Positions 6,142-12,997 of a stretch of DNA of 15,776 nucleotides are shown one piece after another. Source of the stretch: DATJPD01 sp036394195 (GTDB taxonomy: Bacteria > Pseudomonadota > Alphaproteobacteria > CACIAM-22H2). The notes beneath the pieces were generated by a model, which had not been told where the DNA came from, searched no databases, and was given only the letters and a program-made list of their open reading frames with translations. Each line of letters opens with the position of its first letter. Position 1 is the stretch's first letter. The stretch covers positions 1 through 15,776 of the forward strand of contig DASWFO010000258.1 in the NCBI GenBank assembly GCA_036394195.1, written 5' to 3'. The position numbers were made by a program, and so were the translations under genes.

Positions 6142-7437
6142 CTACCGTTCATCGAGCTGCAGATCACGGGTGACCTGAGGCGCCACGCGTCGCGCGGCCG
6201 CCAGCGCCTCGGCTTGGGCGTGCTCGCCCGGGGTCAGCTGGCGACTGAGATGCTCGAGCCGGCGCGCCGCCCCGGTCGAGCGCACCGGGGCCGCCAGGAG
6301 CGCCCAGGCATAGGCTTCGACCAAGTTGCGCGGCACGCCGTCGGCGCGCTCGTAGCGCAGACCCATCTCGGCCTGCGATTCGGCATCGCCGGCCAGCGCC
6401 GCCTTGAGGAACCATTCGGCGGCCTGCTTGGGATCGCGGGTCACGTCGCCGCCGCCGTGATCGAAGATGCGCCCGAGCAGCCGGTCGCCGTGCGGCGAGC
6501 GGCGGTCGCGCAGCGACAGCGCGATCAGCCGCGCCGAGTTCGGATTGGGCGTCACCGAGCGGGCGCCATAGAGCTGCAACAGGCCGCGATGATAGTCGCC
6601 GATGTCGCTGCCCTGGTCGGTGGCGAATTCGAGCAAGGTCATCGCCTTCTTGAATTCGGTCTCGCTGCGGCCCGGGGCCGCGAGGATCGCCGCGAGCCGC
6701 GCCTGCGCGTCGGCGTTGCCGTCGGCGGCGGCGAGCGTGTACCACTTGATCGCCTCGTCGGTGTCCACCTCGACGCTGAGGCCGAGATCGTAACCGAGGC
6801 CCAGCTCGTACCAGGCGATCGCGTCGCCCTCCTCGGCCGCCTCGCGCAGGTATTTGAATGCCTGCTCCGGATCGGCGCCGACGGCGATGCCGTCGCGCAG
6901 CATCTGGCCGACGCAGGCGGCCCCGGCGCCGTTGCCGAGATCGGCGGCCTCCTTGAACAGCATGAACGCCGCGACCTCGTCCTTCTCCACGCCCCAGCCG
7001 TTGAGACAGCACAGGCCAAGATTGACCTTGCCGATCGCGAAGCCGGCATCGGCGGCCTTTCGGAAGCTGGCTGCGGCCTTCGCCGGATCCTTCGGCACGC
7101 CCTTGCCCTGGGCGTACATGAAACCGAGATTGCTCATCGACGAGGCGACGCCGTGCGCGCTCTCGTCGGCAAAGATGTCGGCTGCCTGGGTGTAATGCCG
7201 CTTGGCGAGGTCGCCGTCGCGGCCCACCGCCAGCCCGTGCTCGTGCATGAAGGCGAGGCAGAACGCCGAGAAGGCTTTGCCCTGGCGATGGATGCGGTCG
7301 AAGGTCTCGCGCGCCAAGGTCTCGTCCTGCGGCAAGCCGTCGCCGCGGAACGACTTCAAGGCGCGCTGCAGCTCCTGCCAGGCGTCGCGATGCTCGTTCG
7401 CCTCGGTCAGGTAGACCATCGCGAAGTAGCGATCCAT
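6142..7437 (-). CDS. Sel1-like repeat (SLR/TPR-type) protein
   Basis: The 431-residue protein is built from degenerate 34-38-residue Sel1-like helical repeats. The clearest are at 98-132 (MSNLGFMYAQGKGVPKDPAKAA...), 134-168 (VNLGLCCLNGWGVEKDEVAA...), 171-204, 206-240 (WYELGLGYD...DEAIKWYTLAAADGN) and 315-385 (two repeats, with RDPKQAAEWFLKAALAGD and VPRNLVEAYAWALLAA). Residues 255-310 are less regular. Such solenoids act as protein-protein interaction scaffolds. There is no signal peptide or membrane segment, so this one should be cytoplasmic, unlike many secreted SLR proteins. Its partner is unknown. ATG 7437 is the first start and the one that begins the helical region. The ribosome site is weak. 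It lies 63 bases downstream of the HIT gene on the same strand, so it may be the last gene of the his transcript, or separate. Confidence 0.85.
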   Translation of the reverse strand: MDRYFAMVYLTEANEHRDAWQELQRALKSFRGDGLPQDETLARETFDRIHRQGKAFSAFCLAFMHEHGLAVGRDGDLAKRHYTQAADIFADESAHGVASSMSNLGFMYAQGKGVPKDPAKAAASFRKAADAGFAIGKVNLGLCCLNGWGVEKDEVAAFMLFKEAADLGNGAGAACVGQMLRDGIAVGADPEQAFKYLREAAEEGDAIAWYELGLGYDLGLSVEVDTDEAIKWYTLAAADGNADAQARLAAILAAPGRSETEFKKAMTLLEFATDQGSDIGDYHRGLLQLYGARSVTPNPNSARLIALSLRDRRSPHGDRLLGRIFDHGGGDVTRDPKQAAEWFLKAALAGDAESQAEMGLRYERADGVPRNLVEAYAWALLAAPVRSTGAARRLEHLSRQLTPGEHAQAEALAAARRVAPQVTRDLQLDER

Positions 7438-7500
7438 GGGCCTACTCTAGCACGCGGGGCCGCAGGAAGACGGGCCGCTCAGCGCTCACACGTTTCACTC

Positions 7501-7866
7501 TCAGTCGGGCCGGCTGACCATCCGGCCCATATGCCGGCCGCCTAGCACGTGGAAATGCAGATGCGGCACTTCCTGGTGGCCGTCGCGGCCGGTATTGGCG
7601 ATGATCCGGTAGCCGCTATCCGCGACCCCGGCGAGCCGTGCCGCCTTGCCGATCGCCCGCGTCAGCGCCGCGACCTCGGCATCGCTGGCGTTGGCGTGGA
7701 AGTCGTCCATCGATTCATACGCGCCCTTGGGGATGACCAGCACGTGCACCGGCGCCTGCGGCCGGATGTCGTGGAAGGCCAGCACATGGGCGTCCTCATA
7801 GACCTTTTTGCACGGCAGCTCGCCCCGCAAAATGCGCGCAAAGATATTAGTCGAGTCGTACGCCAT
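7501..7866 (-). CDS. HIT (histidine triad) family hydrolase, HinT-like
   Basis: The 121-residue protein is full length for the HinT branch. The N-terminal block is NIFARILRGELP (7-18), followed by the VYEDAHVLAFHDIRPQAPVHVLVIPK region of the HIT fold, the NTGRDGHQEVPHLHFHVLGGR segment, and the triad H102-L-H104-F-H106, whose middle histidine is the nucleophile. HinT enzymes hydrolyse purine nucleoside phosphoramidates and aminoacyl-AMP in the cytoplasm as dimers. ATG 7866 is chosen because HIT homology starts there. The frame is open further upstream but only as an overlap with hisE. The gene starts 17 bases after hisE. This adjacency is common in alphaproteobacteria and suggests co-transcription, although HinT has no known step in histidine synthesis. 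Confidence 0.92.
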   Translation of the reverse strand: MAYDSTNIFARILRGELPCKKVYEDAHVLAFHDIRPQAPVHVLVIPKGAYESMDDFHANASDAEVAALTRAIGKAARLAGVADSGYRIIANTGRDGHQEVPHLHFHVLGGRHMGRMVSRPD

Positions 7867-7883
7867 GCGTTCGTCCGGAGGAC

Positions 7884-8246
7884 TCAGTCGTCCTTGTCCT
7901 TCTCGCGCGCCCGCTTCTCGGCGACGCCGGACATGCCCTCGCGCTTGGCGAGCTCTTCCCAGATCTCGCCCGGGTGGATCTTCGCGTCCGCCCACATCAC
8001 CAGCAGGTGATACATGAGGTCCGCACTTTCGGCGACCAGCCGGTCGCGTTTGCCGCGGATCGCTTCGATGACGACCTCGACCGCTTCTTCGCCGACCTTC
8101 TGGGCAATCTTGCGCGTGCCCTTCTGGAACAGCTTGGCGGTGTGCGAAACGTCAGGATCGGCGGTGCGCCGGCTCTCAATCACCTTGTAGAGCCGGTCCA
8201 AAATCAGTCCCGGGGCTTCGGGTCCCGGGGGCTTCGCGTCGTTCAT
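7884..8246 (-). CDS. hisE: Phosphoribosyl-ATP pyrophosphatase HisE
   Basis: HisE catalyses the second step of histidine synthesis: PR-ATP is hydrolysed to PR-AMP and pyrophosphate. The 120-residue protein shows the helical MazG-like fold signature KVGEEAVEVVIEA (50-62), whose glutamates bind Mg2+, and ESADLMYHLLVMW (73-85) with a further acidic metal ligand. It is stand-alone, not fused to HisI as in enterobacteria. It carries a polar lysine-rich C-terminus (EKRAREKDKDD). ATG 8246 is preferred to a TTG further up, which would add only non-family residues. The gene follows hisF after a 120-base gap that holds a palindromic repeat, and precedes the HIT gene by 17 bases. Confidence 0.95.
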   Translation of the reverse strand: MNDAKPPGPEAPGLILDRLYKVIESRRTADPDVSHTAKLFQKGTRKIAQKVGEEAVEVVIEAIRGKRDRLVAESADLMYHLLVMWADAKIHPGEIWEELAKREGMSGVAEKRAREKDKDD

Positions 8247-8303
8247 AGAGCGTCCCCGAGTCGCAGTTTCGCCAAACAATGACAGAAAATGGCGGGATTG
8301 TCA

Positions 8304-8361
8304 GACGTCCTTCGAGACGCCCGCCTTCGCTGAAGCTACGGCGGGCTCCCTCAGGATGAGG
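8304..8361. repeat. Palindromic repeat between hisF and hisE
   Basis: The element begins GACGTCCTTCGAGACGC and ends CCTCAGGATGAGG. Its best stem pairs GCCCGCC (8319-8325) with GGCGGGC (8340-8346) around a 14-base loop. The outer parts CCTTCGAG and CTCAGGATG are imperfectly complementary. The CATCCTTCGAGACGC...CTCAGGATGAGG wording is that of a widespread alphaproteobacterial interspersed repeat. It sits inside the his transcription unit, so it could reduce or process message before hisE. Confidence 0.65.
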
Positions 8362-8366
8362 GCTGT

Positions 8367-9137
8367 TTAGGGCCGGACGGCGACTCCGGCCGCAGCCAGG
8401 GCGGCCTTGACCTCGGCGATCTTGAGCTCGCCGAAGTGGAACACCGAAGCGGCGAGCAGGGCCGAGGCATGACCGTCGCGCACCCCTGATACGAAGTCCT
8501 CCACCCGGCCGACCCCGCCGGACGCGATGACCGGGACGGGAACGGCGTCGGCGACGGCGCGGGTCAGCTCGAGGTCGAACCCGGCCTTGGTGCCGTCGCG
8601 GTCCATCGAGGTGAGCAGGATCTCGCCGCAGCCGAGCTCGACCATGCGCTTCGCCCACTCGACCGCATCGAGGCCGGTCGGGTTGCGGCCGCCATGGGTG
8701 AAGACCTCGAACCGGCCGGCCCCCTTTCCACTCGAAGCGCGCTTGGCGTCGATCGCCACCGTGATGCACTGGCTGCCAAACTTCTCGGCCGCTTCGCGCA
8801 CGACCTCCGGCCGGCGCACCGCCTCGGTGTTGATCGACACCTTATCGGTGCCGGCGAGCAGCAGCTTGCGCACGTCGTCGACGGTGCGCACGCCACCGCC
8901 GACGGTCAGCGGCATGAAGCATTGCTCGGCGGTGCGCGCCACGACGTCGAACAGCGTGTCGCGGTTCTCGACACTGGCGGTGATGTCGAGGAAACAGAGC
9001 TCGTCCGCCCCTTCGCGGTCGTAGACGCGCGCCGCCTCGACCGGGTCGCCGGCGTCGACGAGATTGACGAAGTTGACGCCCTTCACCACGCGGCCGTTCT
9101 TCACGTCGAGGCAGGGGATGATGCGCGTTTTCAGCAT
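8367..9137 (-). CDS. hisF: Imidazole glycerol phosphate synthase cyclase subunit HisF
   Basis: HisF joins ammonia (delivered by HisH) to PRFAR, giving imidazole glycerol phosphate and AICAR. The 256-residue (beta/alpha)8 barrel has catalytic D11 in IIPCLDVKNGRVVKG and D130 in ITVAIDAKR, both at the standard numbering. It also has the phosphate-binding loops TVGGGVR (78-84) and IASGGVG near the C-terminus, and HGGRNPTG in the middle. ATG 9137 puts the aspartates at canonical positions. No good ribosome site is visible. The gene is separated from hisA by 91 bases containing a long inverted repeat rather than by the tight coupling seen for hisH-hisA. Confidence 0.97.
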   Translation of the reverse strand: MLKTRIIPCLDVKNGRVVKGVNFVNLVDAGDPVEAARVYDREGADELCFLDITASVENRDTLFDVVARTAEQCFMPLTVGGGVRTVDDVRKLLLAGTDKVSINTEAVRRPEVVREAAEKFGSQCITVAIDAKRASSGKGAGRFEVFTHGGRNPTGLDAVEWAKRMVELGCGEILLTSMDRDGTKAGFDLELTRAVADAVPVPVIASGGVGRVEDFVSGVRDGHASALLAASVFHFGELKIAEVKAALAAAGVAVRP

Positions 9138-9147
9138 GAGGGAAGAT

Positions 9148-9229
9148 AACCACAGAGGCACAGAGTCGGATTGATTGCAGCGCTGCGCGCCGCCTCTCGC
9201 ATCTCTGCGATCCCTGTGTCTCTGTGGTT
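9148..9229. repeat. Long inverted repeat (ACCACAGAGGCACAGAG type) between hisA and hisF
   Basis: Arms of 18 bases at 9148-9165 and 9212-9229 are complementary at 16 positions. The left arm reads AACCACAGAGGCACAGAG. They enclose 46 bases. The right arm runs to within one base of the hisA stop codon, and the left arm starts 10 bases before the hisF start. The CACAGAGGCACAGAG/CTCTGTG(T/C)CTCTGTGG wording recurs in spacers of many bacteria. The minus-strand transcript would form a hairpin covering the region where a hisF ribosome site should be. Confidence 0.7.
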
Positions 9230-9966
9230 CAATTGCTTTCGCCCTGCAGCAGCTTCACCGCCTCGGGGAGCTTGATCCGGCCGTCATAGAGCGAGCGCCC
9301 GCAGATCACGCCGGCGATGCCCGACTCCTCGTGCGCCTTGAGCTCCTTCAGATCGGCCAGGCTCGACACGCCGCCCGACGCGATCACCGGCGTGGTCAGG
9401 TGATAGGCGAGGTCGACCGTCGCCTCGACGTTCGGCCCCGACATCACACCGTCGCGGTCGATGTCGGTATAGACGATCGCGGCGACGCCGGAGCGCTCGA
9501 ACTTCAACGCCAGATCGAGCGCCTTCATGGCCGAGGTCTCCGACCAGCCGGTGACCGCGACGCGGCCCTGGCGCGCGTCGATGCCGACGACGATCCGCTC
9601 CGGCCAGCGCGCGCAGGCACGCTTGACCAGCTCGGGGTCGCGCAGTGCCACGGTGCCGAGGATGACGCGGCGGATACCGCGTGACAGCCAGTATTCGATC
9701 CCCGCCTCGTCCCGGATACCGCCGCCCAGCTGAACCGGCACCTCGGATGCGGCCTCGAGGATGGTCTCGACCGCCGCCTGGTTGACCGACTTGCCGGCGA
9801 AGGCGCCGTCGAGATCGACGACGTGCAGCCACGTGCACCCGGCGGCGAGGAAGCGCCGCGCCTGGTCGGCGGGATCGTCGTTGAAGCGGGTCGCCGTGTT
9901 CATGTCGCCCTTCAGCAGGCGCACGCAGGCGCCGTCCTTCAGGTCGATGGCCGGATAGAGAATCAT
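9229..9966 (-). CDS. hisA: ProFAR isomerase HisA
   Basis: HisA (1-(5-phosphoribosyl)-5-[(5-phosphoribosylamino)methylideneamino] imidazole-4-carboxamide isomerase) carries out the Amadori rearrangement from ProFAR to PRFAR. The 245-residue (beta/alpha)8 barrel shows catalytic D8 (YPAIDLKDG) and D130 (VVGIDAR), and the phosphate loops QLGGGIR (79-85) and IASGGVSS in the second half. ATG 9966 overlaps the hisH stop as ATGA (9963-9966), which implies translational coupling to the glutaminase subunit gene. Length and motifs are normal and nothing is missing. Confidence 0.97.
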   Translation of the reverse strand: MILYPAIDLKDGACVRLLKGDMNTATRFNDDPADQARRFLAAGCTWLHVVDLDGAFAGKSVNQAAVETILEAASEVPVQLGGGIRDEAGIEYWLSRGIRRVILGTVALRDPELVKRACARWPERIVVGIDARQGRVAVTGWSETSAMKALDLALKFERSGVAAIVYTDIDRDGVMSGPNVEATVDLAYHLTTPVIASGGVSSLADLKELKAHEESGIAGVICGRSLYDGRIKLPEAVKLLQGESN

Positions 9967-10613
9967 CGCGGCTGCCAGCGGAGAAAGTTGCCGATGAGCT
10001 TCTGGCCGACGGCTTGGCTCTTCTCCGGATGGAACTGCGTGCCGGCGATGTTGTCGCGGCCGGCCGCGGCCACCACCGGCGTGCCGTACTCGGCGACGGC
10101 GATGATCTTCTGCGAATCGGCCGGGACAAAGTGATAGCTGTGCACGAAATAGGCGTGGGCGCCGGTGTCGATGCCGGCGAACACCGGGTGCGGCCGGCGC
10201 ACGACCAGGTCGTTCCAGCCCATGTGCGGAATCTTGAACGCGGCCGAGCCCGGCTCGATCCGATGCACCTCGCCGTCGATCCAGCCCAGCCCCGGATGGA
10301 CGCCGTGCTCGTAGCCGCGCGCGGCCATAAGCTGCAAGCCGACGCAGATGCCGAGGAACGGCTTTTTCTGGCCGATCACGGCGCTGGTGAGCGCCTCGAT
10401 CATGCCGGGCAAGGCACTCAGGCCGCGCATACAGTCGTCAAAGGCGCCCTGCCCGGGCAGCACGATGTGCGTGGCATCCGCGACGGCTTTCGGATCGGCG
10501 GTGACCGCGACCGTGTCGGCACCGAAGCCGCCGGCGCGCGCCGCCGTCTCGAACGCCTTCGCCGCCGAGCGCAGATTGCCCGACCCGTAATCGATGATCA
10601 CCGCTTTGGTCAT
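9963..10613 (-). CDS. hisH: Imidazole glycerol phosphate synthase glutaminase subunit HisH
   Basis: HisH releases ammonia from glutamine and channels it to HisF. The 216-residue class I glutamine amidotransferase shows DYGSGNLRS at the N-terminus, the oxyanion PGQGAF (53-58), nucleophile C90 in FLGICVGLQ, and the catalytic H195 and E197 in TQFHPEKSQ. The product-side KIPHMGWN (127-134) and YFVHSYHF (155-162) motifs are diagnostic for HisH among GATases. A modest ribosome site (AGG six bases before ATG) supports start 10613. The gene follows the DUF2628 gene by 19 bases and overlaps hisA by 4. Confidence 0.97.
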   Translation of the reverse strand: MTKAVIIDYGSGNLRSAAKAFETAARAGGFGADTVAVTADPKAVADATHIVLPGQGAFDDCMRGLSALPGMIEALTSAVIGQKKPFLGICVGLQLMAARGYEHGVHPGLGWIDGEVHRIEPGSAAFKIPHMGWNDLVVRRPHPVFAGIDTGAHAYFVHSYHFVPADSQKIIAVAEYGTPVVAAAGRDNIAGTQFHPEKSQAVGQKLIGNFLRWQPR

Positions 10614-10632
10614 GTTCGCCTACGGTGGGGGA

Positions 10633-11049
10633 TCACACCACCATCGATCCGGACCAGCCGTCCATGGTGATTTCGGCCGAGCGCGAGAAGAACCGGCGCT
10701 CCGCCTCGAGCCGGCTTTCCGCCGCGATCAGGCCGGCATTCATGTGGCCGCGGCGCGCCAGGCTGCGGCGCCGCCAGTCATTCGCCTCCCAGCCGATGAT
10801 CAGCGCCACGGCGAGGCCGAGGGCCGCGGAGGTGATGGGATCGAGCCCGACCAGGTCGCTGACGAGGCTCACCGCGATCGAGAGCGCCAGGATGACGAGC
10901 GCCCCCAGCCATAGCCGATAACGCAGCGCCCACAGGAGGGAGAAGAAGAACGCGCCCCACGAAAAGCCCTCGCGGATGAACACCGCCTCGCGGTCGGGCG
11001 ACGCCGACCAGGCACGGATATGCACGGAGTAGATGCGGGTTCTGGCCAT
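10633..11049 (-). CDS. DUF2628 domain-containing small membrane protein
   Basis: The 138-residue protein has the DUF2628 hallmark: FIREGFSWGAFFFSLLWALRYR near residues 24-45, followed by hydrophobic segments at about 46-66 and 72-88. It closes with a charged tail (WRRRSLARRG, then EAERRFFSRSAE). It is an inner-membrane protein of unknown function, and neighbouring histidine genes do not explain it. Start ATG 11049 matches the family start (ARTRIYSVHIR). A GTG 15 bases upstream is the only alternative, and neither has a clear ribosome site. It sits between the unknown secreted protein and hisH, with 31- and 19-base gaps, inside the his transcription unit. I recall DUF2628 genes near hisH/hisB in related bacteria, so this location is probably ancestral. 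Confidence 0.85.
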   Translation of the reverse strand: MARTRIYSVHIRAWSASPDREAVFIREGFSWGAFFFSLLWALRYRLWLGALVILALSIAVSLVSDLVGLDPITSAALGLAVALIIGWEANDWRRRSLARRGHMNAGLIAAESRLEAERRFFSRSAEITMDGWSGSMVV

Positions 11050-11080
11050 CGCTAGATCATACACCTAGGCTTGTCGGTTC

Positions 11081-11614
11081 TCACAAAGATGGACTTTCTA
11101 GCTCTTCGGTTTGCCGAAACCAGCCTTCGGTCGTCTTGAAGAGCCGATCGTAAAATTCCCGCGCATCCTCTTCATTTTCGCCTCGGCTGACCTGCCGGAG
11201 CTCACAACCGAGTGTCTTAGATGCAAAGTCTAACGCCGCCTGCTCCAACTCAGCATCGTGCTCGGTCGGTGGAGGACTGTTAATACGCATCGCGTAGCGG
11301 CGTGCGTCCTTCTTAGTGCTGGGTGGTGGCATCAAGGTTATGTCAATTTGCCGTCGCTGTGCGTCGATCCCGATTATCTCGACAGGCACGATGAAGACAC
11401 CATGGTTCTGTTGGACACGTGCTTTGTTGAGAACTTTGAACTGGTGGCCGGTGAGGAAGCTCTCGACTGCGGATTCAATTGTCTGGTCTGAATCGCCCCT
11501 ACACACGAACTGAAGCGCGAGATCTGAGGCGATGACGTCTGGGCGAGCAAGCGCCGGAGATCCGCTGAACAGGAAAACCGACAAACAGATCGCGCCGTGC
11601 ATCAACGGAGACAC
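11081..11614 (-). CDS. Putative secreted protein of unknown function, compositionally atypical, inserted in his operon
   Basis: The 177-residue protein (GTG start) has a signal peptide: hydrophobic ICLSVFLFSGSP followed by A21-L-A23, with likely cleavage before R24. The mature part is about 154 residues, mixed-charge, with a single cysteine pair (C38, C137) that could form a periplasmic disulfide. I see no known domain. A central beta-like segment (HGVFIVPVEIIGID, then RQIDITLMPPP) is followed by an acidic helical C-terminus. Base composition is strikingly low: four 60-base rows that I counted gave 52-58% G+C, against 73% in a counted row of the adjoining hisB. Codon use is correspondingly more A/T-ending. 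It starts 8 bases after hisB, so it is probably translated from the his message. This suggests an acquired gene, or an ORFan specific to this lineage. Confidence 0.7.
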   Translation of the reverse strand: MSPLMHGAICLSVFLFSGSPALARPDVIASDLALQFVCRGDSDQTIESAVESFLTGHQFKVLNKARVQQNHGVFIVPVEIIGIDAQRRQIDITLMPPPSTKKDARRYAMRINSPPPTEHDAELEQAALDFASKTLGCELRQVSRGENEEDAREFYDRLFKTTEGWFRQTEELESPSL

Positions 11615-11624
11615 GGCAGCCCTC
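11612..11624 (-). promoter_or_regulatory. Ribosome site overlapping hisB stop, deciding the GTG start of the next gene
   Basis: On the minus strand, GAGGG (11620-11624) overlaps the hisB TGA (11623-11625) and lies five bases before GTG (11612-11614). The alternative ATG at 11600-11602 would be 17 bases from this site, too far. This favours the GTG start and translational coupling to hisB. Confidence 0.5.
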
Positions 11625-12324
11625 ACACCTCCAAGGTGCCGCCGAGGATGCCCTTGGTCGACGGGACGGCGCCGGCCTTGCGCGGATCGATGCTGACCGC
11701 CTGACGCAGCGCGCGGGCGAGGCCCTTGTAGCAAGACTCGACGATGTGGTGATTGTTCTCGCCGTAGAGCGTCTCGATATGGAGCGTGATGCCGGCCGCC
11801 TGGGCGAAGGCCTGGAACCATTCCTTGAACAGCTCGGTGTCCATCTCGCCGAGCTTCGGCTTGGTGAAGTTCACCTTCCAGATGAGATACGGACGGTTCG
11901 AGCAGTCGAGCGCCACGCGGGTCAGCGTCTCATCCATCGGGATGAGCGCATCGCCGTAGCGCGCAATGCCGGCGCGGTCGCCCAGCGCGCGACTCACCGC
12001 CTCGCCGATGGCGATGCCGGTGTCCTCGGTCGTGTGATGAAAGTCGATGTGCAGGTCGCCCTTGGCGGCGAGCGTCAGGTCGATGAGGCTGTGGCGCGAC
12101 AGCTGCTCCAGCATGTGATCGAGGAAGCCGATGCCGGTGCGCACGTCGTAGCGGCCGCTGCCGTCGAGATCGAGCTCGCACGCAATATGCGTCTCCTTGG
12201 TGCGGCGCTCGACTTCAGCCTTGCGCGCGAACGCGACGCCGCCGCCGAGCAGCCGGGGCGCGGGCTTGGTCAGCGCGCGCGAGCCGCCACCCTTTGCCGA
12301 GCGAGAAGAGCGTTTGCGGGGCAT
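11623..12324 (-). CDS. hisB: Imidazoleglycerol-phosphate dehydratase HisB, with basic N-terminal extension
   Basis: The enzyme dehydrates imidazole glycerol phosphate to imidazole acetol phosphate. The catalytic domain covers residues 34-233, with RKAEVERRTKET at its start, GFLDHML (66-72), the Mn-binding HHTTEDTGIAIGEA (96-109) and NHHIVESCYKG (191-201), and the usual end STKGILGGTLEV. It is the monofunctional dehydratase, not fused to the phosphatase. ATG 12324 adds about 33 residues rich in Lys/Arg/Ser/Gly (PRKRSSRSAKGGGSR...) before the normal start. No ATG, GTG or TTG nearer the domain is visible, so the extension seems real. GGA eight bases upstream is a weak ribosome site. It heads this branch of the his genes, 103 bases after the DoxX gene. 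Confidence 0.93.
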   Translation of the reverse strand: MPRKRSSRSAKGGGSRALTKPAPRLLGGGVAFARKAEVERRTKETHIACELDLDGSGRYDVRTGIGFLDHMLEQLSRHSLIDLTLAAKGDLHIDFHHTTEDTGIAIGEAVSRALGDRAGIARYGDALIPMDETLTRVALDCSNRPYLIWKVNFTKPKLGEMDTELFKEWFQAFAQAAGITLHIETLYGENNHHIVESCYKGLARALRQAVSIDPRKAGAVPSTKGILGGTLEV

Positions 12325-12350
12325 GGTGTTTCCAACAGGAGATTCAAGCC

Positions 12351-12365
12351 GCTTTGTAGCAAAGC
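12351..12365. promoter_or_regulatory. Small hairpin in the hisB leader
   Basis: GCTTTG (12351-12356) and CAAAGC (12360-12365) pair perfectly around a three-base loop. The near side is about 27 bases before the hisB start codon. On the minus strand the element includes TACAAA, which matches a -10 box at four of six positions but has no good -35 partner. It could be either leader structure or a promoter part. No histidine-rich leader peptide is visible. Confidence 0.25.
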
Positions 12366-12389
12366 CAGCCCCGCCCCGCCAGTCTCGAA

Positions 12390-12420
12390 ACCCCGGCCGC
12401 AGCGGCGCCGCAGCCGGGGT
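12390..12420 (-). terminator. Candidate intrinsic terminator after the DoxX gene
   Basis: ACCCCGGC (12390-12397) and GCCGGGGT (12413-12420) form a perfect 8-base stem around a loop that itself contains the palindrome GCGGCGCCGC. In the direction of the DoxX gene it begins 7 bases after the stop and is followed by a short TTT only. It would separate DoxX from hisB transcription, with the his promoter then between 12325 and 12390. Confidence 0.45.
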
Positions 12421-12427
12421 GCAAGCC

Positions 12428-12895
12428 TCAGATTTCCCTGCCGATCTTGGCGTCGAGCGAGAATTTACCGCCGCCGCCCAGGGCAAAACTCAGCATCAGC
12501 AGACTCCACAGCAGCGGATACTCGATGCCGAGCTTGGTCCAGAAGAAGCCGTTCGCCAGATGCACCTTGTACCAGGCGACGGTCAGCAGGACGAACCCGA
12601 CGAGACCGGCGAGGCGGGTGAACAATCCGAGCGCGATCGCGAGGCCGACCGTGAGCTCGCAGAAGCCGACGAAGTAGACGAGCTGCATGGCGGGTTCGAG
12701 CCCGACCTTCGAGAACAGGGCGGCGGTGCCGGCGCGGCTGCCGCCGAACCATTCGAAGAGCTTCTGGCAGCCATGAGGTGCCAGTGTGAGGCCCGCGACG
12801 ATGCGCATCAGCGGGTAGGCGTATTCGGAGAGCTGGTCGGTGAGCGGTGCCAGCGCCGGAAAATACGGCTGTGGTCGAGATTGTCCGATATCCAT
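12428..12895 (-). CDS. DoxX family membrane protein
   Basis: The 155-residue integral membrane protein has four hydrophobic segments (about residues 25-45, 68-92, 94-112 and 121-140) and the DoxX signature: AYPLMRIVAGLTLAPHGCQKLFEWFGG near the N-terminus, FVGFCELTVGLAIALGLFTRLAG in the middle and a C-terminal FALGGGGKFSLDAKIG. DoxX proteins are loosely tied to thiosulfate/quinone or redox functions, but most members, including this one, have no established reaction. ATG 12895 is backed by a strong ribosome site (GGGGAG six bases upstream). It is divergent from hslV with a 140-base spacer. Confidence 0.88.
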   Translation of the reverse strand: MDIGQSRPQPYFPALAPLTDQLSEYAYPLMRIVAGLTLAPHGCQKLFEWFGGSRAGTAALFSKVGLEPAMQLVYFVGFCELTVGLAIALGLFTRLAGLVGFVLLTVAWYKVHLANGFFWTKLGIEYPLLWSLLMLSFALGGGGKFSLDAKIGREI

Positions 12896-12968
12896 GACGT
12901 CTCCCCCCGGTTAATGATTGGTTTGTCGGGCGGCCTCCATGCCAAGCTGGCCGCGGCCCCAAGCCTAT

Positions 12969-12997
12969 CTTGATCCCCGCCGTCGCGCCGCTTAAAT
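12969..12997 (+). promoter_or_regulatory. Candidate RpoH (sigma-32) heat-shock promoter for hslVU
   Basis: CTTGAT (12969-12974) and CTTAAAT (12991-12997) have 18 bases between the CTTG core and the second box. This fits the CTTG-N17/18-CYTATW-type heat-shock promoter described in alphaproteobacteria at most positions. Transcription would start near 13004, leaving a leader of about 30 bases before hslV. hslVU is a classical RpoH target, which supports the reading. The sequence match alone is moderate. Confidence 0.45.

Noticed and set aside
6214..7545. 443-codon open frame opposite the Sel1-repeat gene
   Set aside because: The opposite strand shows clear Sel1 repeats. This frame has no recognisable domain and is explained by codon bias of the real gene.
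5349..9229. Repeats considered as CRISPR or transposon ends
   Set aside because: There are no regularly spaced identical units, no transposase or integrase frame, and no target-site duplications. The elements are isolated palindromes of different sequence.
12325..12427. Histidine-type attenuator upstream of hisB
   Set aside because: Hairpins are present, but I found no leader peptide with a histidine run and no convincing T-run, so classical attenuation is not supported.
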